Shown: positions 45,621 to 54,859 of the stretch, in pieces
Layout of the letters: each line of letters opens with the position of its first letter
How positions within the stretch are numbered: the first letter of the stretch is position 1
Assembly (NCBI GenBank): GCA_947488175.1
Contig: CANKYO010000002.1
Coordinates: 372,001 to 436,000, forward strand
Source: an uncultured Paracoccaceae bacterium
Lineage (GTDB): Bacteria > Pseudomonadota > Alphaproteobacteria > Rhodobacterales > Rhodobacteraceae
Direction: 5' to 3'
Length of the DNA stretch: 64,000 nucleotides
Position numbers and translations under genes: made by a program
Notes under the pieces: model-generated
Told to the model about the DNA's origin: nothing
Databases searched by the model: none
Seen by the model: the letters and a program-made list of their open reading frames with translations, nothing else

Positions 45621-46816
45621 GCTTTGGCGGCTCCTCTCCAAGGCTGGCCCTTGAACCAGGCTGCGGCATAGGCTGTTGCAAGGATGATGGCAAAGCCCGC
45701 GACATTGACCATCGCAATCGGCAGCGGGTCACGGCCGGTCTGATCAATCACGAAACCCAGAAGGCGCGACAACACGACCGTGGTCAGGAAAACAGCCAGC
45801 GATTGCTGCCCAACCTTGGTGATCAAGGTCACGATCCCGCGCCACAACCGGGCCAGGATCGACTTGCCCGTTGCCACGATATGGCGGCCCTGCGGACCGG
45901 CAATCGCCCAGCCGAAATAGGCCACCGCCAGAAAGTGAATGTAGCGCAGCACACCTTCATCGGTCTTTGAAATCCACATCCGGTTTTCGGCCCGCCATGG
46001 GTTCACCCAATCAAAACCCAGTTCACGCACAGCCACGGTTGAGACCATGAAACCGCCGATCAGAACGGCAGCCACCAGAACAATCATCCACAGATTGATG
46101 GGCGGAGCCGGGATCCAGCCGCTCATCAACGCGAAACCGGTAAAAAAGACAAGCTGCCAGGTGAAGGGGTTGAAAAACCACTCACGATCCGACCAGGGTT
46201 CGGCAGGTAAACTGATCTGCAGCCAGCCAATGCCAAGCCAGTCCAGCAGTGCGCCCTGACCCAGAAACCATACGACGCCCACAAACGCGGCCACCAGCCA
46301 CAGATTGATTTTGGCCAAAGCCATGACAATGGGAACCATCAGCAGGATCATCATATACATGGGCAGAATATCGAAGAAGTTCGGCACGTAAGTCAGCGTG
46401 AACAGACCCACCAATTGCTCGGGTGTCTCGTTGAAGAACCGCCCAAGGTTCAGCGAACCGACATAGGATTTGTCAAAATTGCCATAGGTATCGAATGCGG
46501 CCAGCGCCATGGCGGTCAGCAGGAACGTGGCAATATGGGCCCAGTAAATCTGCCAGACGCGGAACCCGATGCGCGCTGTGCCCAAAACCCAGCCGCGCCG
46601 CTGATATGTGCGACCAAAGGCAACGGCAGATGCCATGCCCGAACAGAAAACAAAGATTTCGGCGGCATCCGACAGGCCAAACCGGGCCGGGATCCACTGG
46701 TTCCACCAATTGCCAGGCGTATGCGCCATCAGGATGATGAACATCGCCAACCCGCGATAGAAATCAAGTCGCGGATCGCGGATGGTCTGTGTGGGAAGCG
46801 CGCCAGATGCAGTCAT
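45617..46816 (-). CDS. opgC: OpgC acyltransferase-like membrane protein
   Basis: A 399-residue polytopic inner membrane protein with about ten helices. It starts with RDPRLDFYRGLAMFIILMAHTPGNWW, the typical OpgC/acyltransferase 3 beginning with its conserved arginine and histidine. OpgC adds succinyl groups to periplasmic glucans in Rhodobacter, giving them charge. I chose the ATG at 46816; the longer frame to 46903 crosses the stop of the upstream gene. It is the first gene of opgC-opgG-opgH. Confidence 0.87.
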   Translation of the reverse strand: MTASGALPTQTIRDPRLDFYRGLAMFIILMAHTPGNWWNQWIPARFGLSDAAEIFVFCSGMASAVAFGRTYQRRGWVLGTARIGFRVWQIYWAHIATFLLTAMALAAFDTYGNFDKSYVGSLNLGRFFNETPEQLVGLFTLTYVPNFFDILPMYMMILLMVPIVMALAKINLWLVAAFVGVVWFLGQGALLDWLGIGWLQISLPAEPWSDREWFFNPFTWQLVFFTGFALMSGWIPAPPINLWMIVLVAAVLIGGFMVSTVAVRELGFDWVNPWRAENRMWISKTDEGVLRYIHFLAVAYFGWAIAGPQGRHIVATGKSILARLWRGIVTLITKVGQQSLAVFLTTVVLSRLLGFVIDQTGRDPLPIAMVNVAGFAIILATAYAAAWFKGQPWRGAAKA

Positions 46817-46837
46817 ATGTGACGTCTTTTCAACTCT

Positions 46838-46850
46838 ACCAACTGTTGGT
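46838..46850. promoter_or_regulatory. Short palindrome before opgC
   Basis: ACCAAC-T-GTTGGT is a perfect six-base inverted repeat in the 40-base gap between the TPR gene stop and opgC. It could be an operator for the opg operon. Nothing else in the gap looks like a promoter, so the operon may also be read from upstream. Confidence 0.35.
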
Positions 46851-46856
46851 CGCACC

Positions 46857-48230
46857 TTAGGATGCGGCAACCCGCGCTGCATCACCCGCCGCACGCCGCC
46901 CATCCGCGATCAGCTTCTGCCGCGCGGCGGCATAGCCGTCAATACGTCCATTGCGCAGCTTTGTGCGTTTGGCCAGCACGGCTTCGGCCTCATCAAGGAA
47001 ACCGGCGCGAATACCGCTGTCGATGGTCAGACGTTCAAATACATCGCGCTGGGCATGGCTGCCGCCTGCGCCCTGCAGATCTGCATTGGCACGTGCGAGA
47101 TTGATAAACGCGGTTTCGAACTTGGCCTCACCAAAGGCCTCCAGCCCGATCGCGGCGGCAAGCCCCGGGACGGCCATCGCCTTTTGCATGTCCGTCCGGC
47201 TTTCCTTGGCATCGCGGTGCAGACGGCCCATCATCGTGGTGATCGCGTCGTGCCGCTGATCACCCACAAGGGCCAGAAGATAGTGCAGGTCAGCAAAGAT
47301 CAGGCACCCATCCTCCGTCCGGTTGGCAGACAGATCGGCCAGTTCTTCCCACCGGTCGCCCACATCAAAACCATCCAGCTCCAGTCGGCTCAGCAGGGAT
47401 GTCGCGTTCGAGATGTCGCGATAATCATCCGTCTTGTCCTTGCGGATCTGCTGATCGTAAAGGTCCAGCACCACATCAACCTCACCCAGATCAAGATGCA
47501 TCAGCGCCTTGTGCCACCACACATGGTAACGAAAATTGTTGCAATGCGCCCAGGCCTCTTCACGCCCGGACAACCACTTGATCCCACCGGCGGCATCGGC
47601 TGTCATGTCATGGACATGGGCCACCGCGTGCAGCCCCCAGGCATCATCCGGGGCCAGCAAAAGGCCCTCTCGCCCGGCGATCTGGGCGCGGTTGTATTCT
47701 CCGGTTTCTTCCAGTGTGAAGGCATGGCAGCCCAGCAGATATCCGTATCCGGGATGCGTATTGGAGTAAGCTGGCAGGACCTGTTCGACCATGCGCCGCA
47801 TGCCTATATTGTCACCCAGAACAAAACGCAGGGCATGATCCAGTTTCATGGCCAGCGTATCGGTGGGGTTGTCGGCCAATGCGGCTTCAAAATGGCGCAG
47901 GGCAGCCTTTGGCTGGCCCATCATCCAGTCGCGCAAGGCGTTCAGGAAATAGGCCTCTCGCTTGCTGGCGGGCATGGCACTATGGGCTGCCTCTGCGGCC
48001 TCAAACGCCTCTTGCGCTGTCGCCAACAGCTCCTTGCGACCCAGCAGGACATAGAACATCGCCTTGACGGCATGACCAAGGGCAAACCGCGGCTCAGCCG
48101 TCAGCGTTTCACCTAGATGGGTCGGCGTCGTGGCGCCATGTGCAAGAAATGCAAGCTGCGTCCGATTCCAGCTTTCCAGGGCCTGCGCGTTCGAAATCGT
48201 CGTATCCTGCCCGAAAATATCCTGCATCAT
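46857..48230 (-). CDS. Tetratricopeptide repeat protein, TTC38-like
   Basis: A 457-residue soluble, helical protein matching the TTC38 family (tetratricopeptide repeat 38). Recognisable pieces are FALGHAVKAMFYVLLGRKEL, HPGYGYLLGCHAFTLEETGEY, GLHAVAHVHDMTADA and FRYHVWWHKALMHLDLGE. It has no signal peptide. The molecular function of this family in bacteria is not known to me. It precedes opgC by 40 bases on the same strand and may be co-transcribed, which gives no clear hint of its job. AGGAG is present ten bases before the first ATG. Confidence 0.8.
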   Translation of the reverse strand: MMQDIFGQDTTISNAQALESWNRTQLAFLAHGATTPTHLGETLTAEPRFALGHAVKAMFYVLLGRKELLATAQEAFEAAEAAHSAMPASKREAYFLNALRDWMMGQPKAALRHFEAALADNPTDTLAMKLDHALRFVLGDNIGMRRMVEQVLPAYSNTHPGYGYLLGCHAFTLEETGEYNRAQIAGREGLLLAPDDAWGLHAVAHVHDMTADAAGGIKWLSGREEAWAHCNNFRYHVWWHKALMHLDLGEVDVVLDLYDQQIRKDKTDDYRDISNATSLLSRLELDGFDVGDRWEELADLSANRTEDGCLIFADLHYLLALVGDQRHDAITTMMGRLHRDAKESRTDMQKAMAVPGLAAAIGLEAFGEAKFETAFINLARANADLQGAGGSHAQRDVFERLTIDSGIRAGFLDEAEAVLAKRTKLRNGRIDGYAAARQKLIADGRRAAGDAARVAAS

Positions 48231-48346
48231 GTGTCAATCTCTCCTGTGTCCCAATGTCGGTAGCAGCCTCTCGTGAAAGACACACCACACAGACCCGTGA
48301 TTGACGAACCTGTCATAAGTGTTTCAAAGAAGATTAACGTTTCTTA

Positions 48347-49522
48347 TCAGGGCTTTATTTTCAGCCGCCGCAAAACCTCGGCAGTATCCTGCCCAAGGCC
48401 GGGCGGTGCCCGCCGATAAATGACCGGGGTTGCTGAAAATTTCAGCGGATTGCCGATCAAACGCACAGCCCCGGTATCGGCATCATCGCAAGAAACGGTC
48501 ACGGCCATCTCCCTTGCCGCGACCTGATCAGAGGCAAAGACCTGATCAAGCGTTTGAACCGGCCCCACCGGCACGCCGCACCCTTCCAGGCCTTCAATCA
48601 CATCAGCCATTTTCAATGCGGCCAATGGCGGCTCCAGCGCATCAATCAACGCCTCGCGGTTGTTCAGACGGGCGCTGTTTGTTGCAAATCGTGGATCATC
48701 CGGCAGCGTATCAAGCCCCAGAAATCCACAAAAGCGACGGAACTGGCTGTCATTGCCAACCGCCACAATGACATGGCCGTCAGCTGTAGCGAAAACCTGA
48801 TAAGGCGCGATATTTGGGTGCCCGTTGCCGCGCCGGATCGGGCGCTTGCCGGTCGTCAGATGGCTGGTGCCCTCGTTGATCAGCCAGGCAATCTGGCTGT
48901 CGACCAGTGACAAGTCGATATGCTGTCCCTCACCAGTCTGATCGCGGTGTCGCAACGCCGCCAGAATGCCAACGCTCGCATACATCCCGCACATCACATC
49001 GGCGATGCCGACCCCCACTTTCATCGGCTGGCCATCCGGCTCACCCGTCAGCGACATGATCCCGCCATAGCCCTGCGCCATCAGATCATAGCCCGGCTTG
49101 TGGGCATTTGGCCCAGTCTGGCCATAGCCCGAGATCGAACAATAGATCAGTGCGGGATCAGCGGCGCAGAGCGTGGCGGCATCCAGCCCGTATTTCGCCA
49201 ACCCGCCCGGCTTGAAATTCTCGATCACGATATCGGATTGCGCGGCCAGTTGGCGGATGGTTTCCTGCCCCTCATCTGTCGCAATATCAACGGCCACCGA
49301 TAGTTTGTTGCGGTTGGCACAGAGGAAATAAGACGACAGATCAGTAGGCTGTCCATCCTTGCCGGTGACAAAGGGCGGACCCCATGTGCGCGTGTCATCC
49401 CCGCCATTGGGGTTCTCGATCTTGATGATCTCTGCTCCCAGATCGCCCAGCAACTGGGTGCAGGTCGGCCCTGCCAGAATGCGGCTCAGATCCAGTACAC
49501 GAACACCATTCAGCGGTCCCAT
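48347..49522 (-). CDS. Class III CoA-transferase (CaiB/BaiF family)
   Basis: A 391-residue family III CoA-transferase. It begins MGPLNGVRVLDLSRILAGPT, and the KIENPNGGDDTR and SLVDSQIAWLINEGTSHL regions follow the family pattern. The catalytic Asp is likely within GYDLMAQGYGGIM (GYDL). It moves CoA between carboxylic acids. I use the ATG at 49522, one base past the preceding stop; an ATG at 49540 would overlap that gene by 17 bases. Coupling with a thiamine enzyme suggests a small acid degradation route, with substrates unknown. Confidence 0.82.
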   Translation of the reverse strand: MGPLNGVRVLDLSRILAGPTCTQLLGDLGAEIIKIENPNGGDDTRTWGPPFVTGKDGQPTDLSSYFLCANRNKLSVAVDIATDEGQETIRQLAAQSDIVIENFKPGGLAKYGLDAATLCAADPALIYCSISGYGQTGPNAHKPGYDLMAQGYGGIMSLTGEPDGQPMKVGVGIADVMCGMYASVGILAALRHRDQTGEGQHIDLSLVDSQIAWLINEGTSHLTTGKRPIRRGNGHPNIAPYQVFATADGHVIVAVGNDSQFRRFCGFLGLDTLPDDPRFATNSARLNNREALIDALEPPLAALKMADVIEGLEGCGVPVGPVQTLDQVFASDQVAAREMAVTVSCDDADTGAVRLIGNPLKFSATPVIYRRAPPGLGQDTAEVLRRLKIKP

Positions 49523-49523
49523 A

Positions 49524-51137
49524 TCAAATCCGTCCGTCATAGGCTTGGCGGTCAATTTCGGCTGCAATCAGGGTGAAACTATCAGCCTGCAAGGCCTCTT
49601 CCAATGCGTTGGACAACGCTGCGCGGTCACGCACAGTCACACCATTGCCGCCAAACGCACGACCGATTGCGGCGTAGTCATGCGTGCCGAAATCGACGCC
49701 TGTATTGTCCATCTGCCTCTGGCGCTGCTTCAATTCGATCAAGGCAAGCGAGGCATCGACAAAGACAACAAATATCGTGTTCTGCCCCAGTTCGGCCGCC
49801 GTCGCCAATTCGCCTGCGACCATCAACAGGCCCGCATCACCCGAAAAACTGACGACCGGGCGGTCGGGTGCCGCGATCTTGGCCCCCATCGCCAGTGGCA
49901 CGGCACATCCCATGGTGCATAGACCTGATGATTGCAGCAATGTGCGCGGGGCAGGGCAGGTCCACATCTGCGACAACAAAATACGATGCGCGCCGCTATC
50001 GACAGTCGCAATCGTTTCGGGCGGCAGGATGGTGCGGCAGGTATCAATGACAGCCCCCGGACCCCAGTCCTCATCCACCGGAAAGGCCTGCGCCAACTGG
50101 TTCTTCAACGCGGGAATCTGGCCGTCAGCCCATGTCTCGCGTGGGGCAACATCCGCACCCAATGCAACCAAGGCCGCACTGGTATCGGCAATAAAACTCA
50201 GCCCCGCCTGATGCATGTAGTGGTGGTTCGGGGCCGCATGGATATCGATCACCCGCTGCGCCGCTGGGTCCCAGGCATTCTGCCAGCCCGTGCGCATCTC
50301 AATCGGGTCATAACCTACCAACAGGATCAGGTCCGCCTGAGCCAGAAACGGCAATAGATGACGATCCGCCAGTGGCGACAGACCCGCACCACCAAGCGCG
50401 TGCGCATGATCCTCTGGCAGAACGCCCTTGGCTTTGTAGGTGGTGATGACCGGCACATGGAATGTATCGGCAAACTCGCGCAAGGCATCCTCTGCCCCGT
50501 CCTTTAGCACATCAAGACCGGCGACAATGATTGGACGCTGCGCCTCTGCCAGCCACGTGCGGGCGGTCACAAGGTCCGCACCGCTGGGGGCAACCGGGCT
50601 TGCCGTCACCCGGCCGACGTGCAGCGGGCGGGCAGGGGCGTCGGCTACGGAAATGGGGACATCAATATGCACCGGCCCGGCCCGGCCCTCGGTGGCGATA
50701 CCCACGGCCTTGTCGGCGATCACGCCACAGGCCTCGGCATTCAGCGTGAATGTGGCCTTGGTGATCGGCTCAAAAACCTTGCGATGATCCAGCACCTGAT
50801 GGGTATAGGTTTCTGCCTCTGCGGCATCAACACACCCGGTCAGCACGATCAGTGGCACACGATCCTGCTCGGCATTGGCGATCACATTGACGCCGTTCAT
50901 GGCCCCTGGCCCGACCGTGGCGACCAGAATGGCCGGGGCACTATCGACGTGATGCACACCTTCGGCCATGAAACCGGCGGCATTTTCATGCTTGGTCAGT
51001 GCAAAGCGAATGCCCGCCTTTTCCAGCGCATCAATCAGGGTCAGCACTTCACCCCCCGGCATCCCAAAGGCAAACCGGCACCCGGCCGCATATAGACGGC
51101 GCGCCAGAATATCAGCTGCGCGAAGTGTTTCCTGCAT
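49524..51137 (-). CDS. Thiamine diphosphate-dependent enzyme, acetolactate synthase-like
   Basis: A 537-residue three-domain ThDP enzyme. The catalytic glutamate is in KHENAAGF (Glu51). The C-terminal metal/ThDP motif is a variant, GDAGLLMVAGELATAAELG then FVDASLALIELKQ, where GDG is GDA and the usual Asn-Asn reads Val-Asp. It could be a decarboxylase, carboligase or lyase; the FAD-type signature of true acetolactate synthase is not evident, and no small subunit lies nearby. AGGG precedes the ATG. It is coupled to the CoA-transferase downstream. Confidence 0.75.
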   Translation of the reverse strand: MQETLRAADILARRLYAAGCRFAFGMPGGEVLTLIDALEKAGIRFALTKHENAAGFMAEGVHHVDSAPAILVATVGPGAMNGVNVIANAEQDRVPLIVLTGCVDAAEAETYTHQVLDHRKVFEPITKATFTLNAEACGVIADKAVGIATEGRAGPVHIDVPISVADAPARPLHVGRVTASPVAPSGADLVTARTWLAEAQRPIIVAGLDVLKDGAEDALREFADTFHVPVITTYKAKGVLPEDHAHALGGAGLSPLADRHLLPFLAQADLILLVGYDPIEMRTGWQNAWDPAAQRVIDIHAAPNHHYMHQAGLSFIADTSAALVALGADVAPRETWADGQIPALKNQLAQAFPVDEDWGPGAVIDTCRTILPPETIATVDSGAHRILLSQMWTCPAPRTLLQSSGLCTMGCAVPLAMGAKIAAPDRPVVSFSGDAGLLMVAGELATAAELGQNTIFVVFVDASLALIELKQRQRQMDNTGVDFGTHDYAAIGRAFGGNGVTVRDRAALSNALEEALQADSFTLIAAEIDRQAYDGRI

Positions 51138-51160
51138 ATCGTGTCCCTGTCGGTGTCGTG

Positions 51161-51628
51161 TCAGCGGGTGGCAGCGGTGGCGATGGCGCCAAAGACGGCA
51201 TCCAATTCTTCCGCAGCTACCATCAGGTCTGCGGTGGCGTCCAGCGCATAGGGCTGAAAGACAAAACTGGGCTGTTTGTATGATAGGGTCGCCGTGCCGT
51301 CGGGTTCTTCGGTCAGGTAGAAGCGCACAGGTGCCTCAATCATTGCAGGAACCGAAGCCTCCAGAATACGAACAGCGTAAAGGTTATTGAACACACCAAC
51401 GACGCGATTTTCAGGGATCGTGATACCCCGGGCCCGGGCGGCACCGGTCGGACCCGCCTGTGTGACAACGGCCAGACCGTTTTCACGCACCGCTACTTTC
51501 AAATCGTCCAGCAGATCGTCAAAGCCTTTATCGGTCGCCATGACAACCCAGCCTTCGCGCGGTGTGACGGATTGCGCGGTTGCAGGCAACGCCGCCAGAA
51601 TAGCCATGATCAAAATAAGAAATCGCAA
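51161..51628 (-). CDS. Exported DUF302 protein
   Basis: A 155-residue protein with a hydrophobic leader (RFLILIMAILAALPATAQ) and a DUF302 domain: FDDLLDDLKVAVRENGLAVVTQ and VGVFNNLYAVRILEASVPAMIEAPVRFYLTE. The domain's function is not established. The start is taken as TTG at 51628 because it gives a normal signal peptide and has AGGTG upstream; an ATG at 51664 would add a polar leader. It lies 23 bases downstream of the thiamine enzyme on the same strand only in the sense that its start precedes that gene, so the three genes probably form one operon. Confidence 0.72.
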   Translation of the reverse strand: MRFLILIMAILAALPATAQSVTPREGWVVMATDKGFDDLLDDLKVAVRENGLAVVTQAGPTGAARARGITIPENRVVGVFNNLYAVRILEASVPAMIEAPVRFYLTEEPDGTATLSYKQPSFVFQPYALDATADLMVAAEELDAVFGAIATAATR

Positions 51629-51709
51629 GGGTCCACACCTGTCATCTTCACTTTGCTTGGCCATAGCGCAAAACAATGTTGCAGTGTTTCAATTAGATGT
51701 GTCGAAGAC

Positions 51710-51737
51710 AAAAAAAGAGAGGCCGGATCGGCCTCTC
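51710..51737 (-). terminator. Rho-independent terminator of the type II secretion operon
   Basis: GAGAGGCCG (51717-51725) and CGGCCTCTC (51729-51737) make a nine-base perfect stem with a three-base loop. On the minus strand it is followed by a run of seven U (A run at 51710-51716). It lies 26 bases after the gspD stop. Confidence 0.9.
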
Positions 51738-51762
51738 TCATAATTTTCGTGATCTGGGCGCC

Positions 51763-54126
51763 CTAGTTCGTGGCCTTAGTCGTGTAGCAATCCGATCGGA
51801 TCTGCACACAGATCTGCGTCGCACGGGAATCGCTCACCGGACCAACCGCCACACTGACAAGCGACCCGCTTGCTGAAAAGCGCGGCGTCAGACCGGCCAG
51901 GGCACTTGCATTGCCTTGCGATACACTCGCCCAGTGGCGACGGGCGGCCTCTTCTGACCCGAAGGCACCCAGATAGGCAAAATGCGTCCCGCCAGCCGGG
52001 GCCGGTTGGGTCGCAACCTCCAAGGCCGCACGCACATCCGCTTGTATTCCGCCACCTGCCGCAGGCGTGGCCGCCCGGGATGAGATACCGGCCGAATTCT
52101 GCGTCTGCAGCCGGGGCACGTTGACCGCGTTGCTCAGCGATGCATCGTCAAGGCGGATATTCTCCATCCGGTCACGCAGGCTGCGAGTGATGCGGCGGGT
52201 ATCGACCGCGTTGTTGACGATGCGCGGCGTGATCAGGATCAGCAACTCGGTCTGGTCCCGTGTCCGCGATTGGCGACCGAAAAGGGCACCAATGATCGGC
52301 TGGCGCGCCAGCCCCGGAACACCGGCGCTGCCGCTGGTGCTGCGATCCTCGAACAAACCACCCAGGGCAATCGTCTCACCGCTATCCACGGCGACAGAGC
52401 TTGAGATCGTGCGCTGCGAAATGATCGGGTTGCCGGTCGAGGCATCGGTTTCACCGATTGTGCTGACCTCTTGCTGGATGTTCAGCACGACAGAGCCAGA
52501 CGAGTTGATGCGCGGTGTGACCTCAAAGATCACGCCGGTGTCGCGGAACTCGACGGTAGAGACAAAGACCTCTGGATTGTTATTGGCATCCTGCGCGGTC
52601 TGCACAGAAATCGGCACCTGATCCCCAACCACAAGGCGGGCGGATTCATTGTTCAGGATCATCAGATTGGGGGATGAGACGACATTCACGGTCGTCACAT
52701 CATCCAGCGCGTCGATAATCACCGATGGGCTGGCCACGTCAAAGACAGCGCTGAAACCGGGGACCTCAGCCGCGATCCCGGTGCTGGCATTCGAACGGGT
52801 CAAACCATAGGTATCCCCGCCATCCTCAAAGAAATACTGCACGCCATAGCGCAGCTCGTCGTTCAGGGACACTTCGACAATGGTTGCCTCGACCAATACC
52901 TGCCGGGGTGGCACGTCTAGCCGGTGCAACATACCCAGAACGCGCTGATATTCATCATGCGTACCATGGATCAGCAAAGTGTTGGTTGCTTCGCTCGCCA
53001 CAATCCGGGTTGCGTTGGTGTTTTGATCAAAACCGCCCCCATCAAAGCTGGCATTCACCACCTCCGCATCAGCAGACGGGCCGGTTTCGACCTCGATCCC
53101 CAGAATTTGCGACAAGGTCGGGGCGATATCGGCCGCGCGTGCATATTTCATGTCATAGGAATAGACTTGTGCGTCGTTCAGACCCTCTTGGGTCAAACGG
53201 CGGATCCAGACGGCGACATTCTCCAGCGCGCTGGGCGTCTTGGCGACGGCAAGGATGGAGTTGTTTTCGGGGATCACCTCGAACACCACGATGGGTTCAA
53301 AGCTTTCATCGGTCTCAACGACCAGTTCAAGACCGTTCACAATAGATTGGGCCGAACGCCCCCGGATCGGGAACACACCAACAGACCGGTTGGCCAGCCA
53401 GTTCACGTCAAAGCTGGTGATTGTGTCCTGCCACGCGCGCTGATCTGCGGATGTGCCGGCCAGAACGATGATGTTGCGCTGGGCATCAATGCCTACGATG
53501 TTGGCCCCCGCAAAGGGTTGCAGGATTGTGGCCATTTCCTGCGCCCCGATATGGCGCAGCGGAATGACCCGCAGCGAATAACCCATGGGCACATCACGGC
53601 CAACAGATGCACCGATGCTCAGATCACCGGACAGGGGCACGATGGCAAAGGTATCGCCACGGCGGACTAGCGCGGCATTGTTCTGCTTCAGCGCCAGTTC
53701 AAAGACCTCGATGGCCGTGGTGCGGCTGATCGGCTGGCTGGAGCGGATGTTCACTGTGCCCTGCACATTCGGATCCAGCACATAGTTTTCGCGCAGAAGC
53801 TCACCCAGAATGGCGGCTGCGGCCTCGGCGATGGTGACATCGACCAGGTTCAGCGACACGGTGCGTTCGCCGGAACTGTTCACAAAATCGCTGTCGCGGA
53901 ACAGTGGTTGGCGACCGGGATAGATCGTGCCATCGCCCGCCTGCACCAATTGGCCGTCTGTCACACGGCCTTCACGCCGTTGACCAGCCTGGCCATCGCC
54001 ACCACCAAGAATGGTGCGGGCACGCCAACTTTCCAAGGCAGTGGGCGCATTTTCATCACGAGAGATCAGGTCATCACAACCCGTCAAAAGCGCAGCCGCA
54101 GCCACGCAAAGCATAAACTTGTTCAT
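51763..54126 (-). CDS. gspD: Type II secretion secretin GspD with C-terminal SPOR-like domain
   Basis: A 787-residue outer membrane secretin. The lipoprotein signal MNKFMLCVAAAALLTGC puts the lipid cysteine at 17. N-domains start with VSLNLVDVTIAEAAAAIL, and the secretin core includes NVVSSPNLMILNNESARLVVGDQVPI and VPGLARQPIIGALFG. About 75 final residues (THFAYLGAFGSEEAARRHW, then VSVAVGPVSDSRATQIC) look like a SPOR peptidoglycan-binding domain instead of the pilotin-binding S-domain. The start at 54126 is six bases after GAGG. It is the last gene of the operon. Confidence 0.88.
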   Translation of the reverse strand: MNKFMLCVAAAALLTGCDDLISRDENAPTALESWRARTILGGGDGQAGQRREGRVTDGQLVQAGDGTIYPGRQPLFRDSDFVNSSGERTVSLNLVDVTIAEAAAAILGELLRENYVLDPNVQGTVNIRSSQPISRTTAIEVFELALKQNNAALVRRGDTFAIVPLSGDLSIGASVGRDVPMGYSLRVIPLRHIGAQEMATILQPFAGANIVGIDAQRNIIVLAGTSADQRAWQDTITSFDVNWLANRSVGVFPIRGRSAQSIVNGLELVVETDESFEPIVVFEVIPENNSILAVAKTPSALENVAVWIRRLTQEGLNDAQVYSYDMKYARAADIAPTLSQILGIEVETGPSADAEVVNASFDGGGFDQNTNATRIVASEATNTLLIHGTHDEYQRVLGMLHRLDVPPRQVLVEATIVEVSLNDELRYGVQYFFEDGGDTYGLTRSNASTGIAAEVPGFSAVFDVASPSVIIDALDDVTTVNVVSSPNLMILNNESARLVVGDQVPISVQTAQDANNNPEVFVSTVEFRDTGVIFEVTPRINSSGSVVLNIQQEVSTIGETDASTGNPIISQRTISSSVAVDSGETIALGGLFEDRSTSGSAGVPGLARQPIIGALFGRQSRTRDQTELLILITPRIVNNAVDTRRITRSLRDRMENIRLDDASLSNAVNVPRLQTQNSAGISSRAATPAAGGGIQADVRAALEVATQPAPAGGTHFAYLGAFGSEEAARRHWASVSQGNASALAGLTPRFSASGSLVSVAVGPVSDSRATQICVQIRSDCYTTKATN

Positions 54127-54212
54127 CATCTGCCTCAATCGTCTGCGCCCGGATGTACCCCCGGTGCGCCCTGCATTTTTGCATTATTGGCACAAGTTTG
54201 GCCCGTAAACGC

Positions 54213-54857
54213 CTAAAAAGGAAAGACAATAATATAGGCCGCGCACATATGTGCTCCATATGCAACGCCCATTCTGCGCCTGTCAGAGCCGGATCGCAGT
54301 ATTTTTCCAAGGACCTCGGCAGTCAGACCGGTGATCGCCGCGATGCCCAAAATCAGCGAAATCTGCTGTGGTCCTGTCAGCGCACCAAGTCCCGCAGCCA
54401 GCCAGATGTCGCCCGTCCCGAGGGCTTCGACACCGCGCCAGAACCGGAAAAACAGTTGCAAGCCGAGCAGAATACCACCGCCAATCGCGGCACCTGATGC
54501 GGCGTGCGCCCAGGAATCCGTGGCCCATGCCACCACGACACCCAAAGCCAATAGCAGTATCGTCCAGACAAAAGGCAACCACCGCCACGCCAGATCAAGA
54601 ACAGCCAGCAGCACAAGCAGGCCCACAACAGCGGCCAACACTGCGGCATCCGGTCCGCCAAGCAGTGCTGCAAAGACCACGGTCAGCACCAGCCCGGCCT
54701 GCAGGCCATGGGTCACGGGGTATTGCCAGCCGCGCATCGCATCGGGCGGCATGACCTTACGCAACACCGCGCGGCATGTCAGACGCACCGGCCCAAACGC
54801 GACTGCAAAGCACATGGCCAGCACAGCCGCCGCCGCTATCCATGCGCCGCCTTCCAT
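54213..54857 (-). CDS. gspO: Prepilin peptidase, GspO-like (A24 family, short form)
   Basis: A 214-residue polytopic membrane protease with seven or so helices. The aspartic catalytic residues are Asp88 (LAVLDLAWRWLP) and Asp150 in the GTGD motif. It would cut the leader of the pseudopilins encoded upstream. It lacks the N-terminal cytoplasmic zinc/methyltransferase region of full-length PilD/GspO, so it may only cleave. It follows gspK by two bases, in the gspE-to-gspD operon. Confidence 0.85.
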   Translation of the reverse strand: MEGGAWIAAAAVLAMCFAVAFGPVRLTCRAVLRKVMPPDAMRGWQYPVTHGLQAGLVLTVVFAALLGGPDAAVLAAVVGLLVLLAVLDLAWRWLPFVWTILLLALGVVVAWATDSWAHAASGAAIGGGILLGLQLFFRFWRGVEALGTGDIWLAAGLGALTGPQQISLILGIAAITGLTAEVLGKILRSGSDRRRMGVAYGAHMCAAYIIVFPF

Positions 54858-54859
54858 CG

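Noticed and set aside
46782..48116. 444-residue open frame on the plus strand opposite the TPR gene
   Set aside because: It is antisense to a well-supported gene, has no recognisable domain and reflects GC-rich codon shadowing.
48347..51137. Reading the pair as formyl-CoA transferase and oxalyl-CoA decarboxylase
   Set aside because: The thiamine enzyme does not show the oxalyl-CoA decarboxylase pattern that I know, and its cofactor motif differs.
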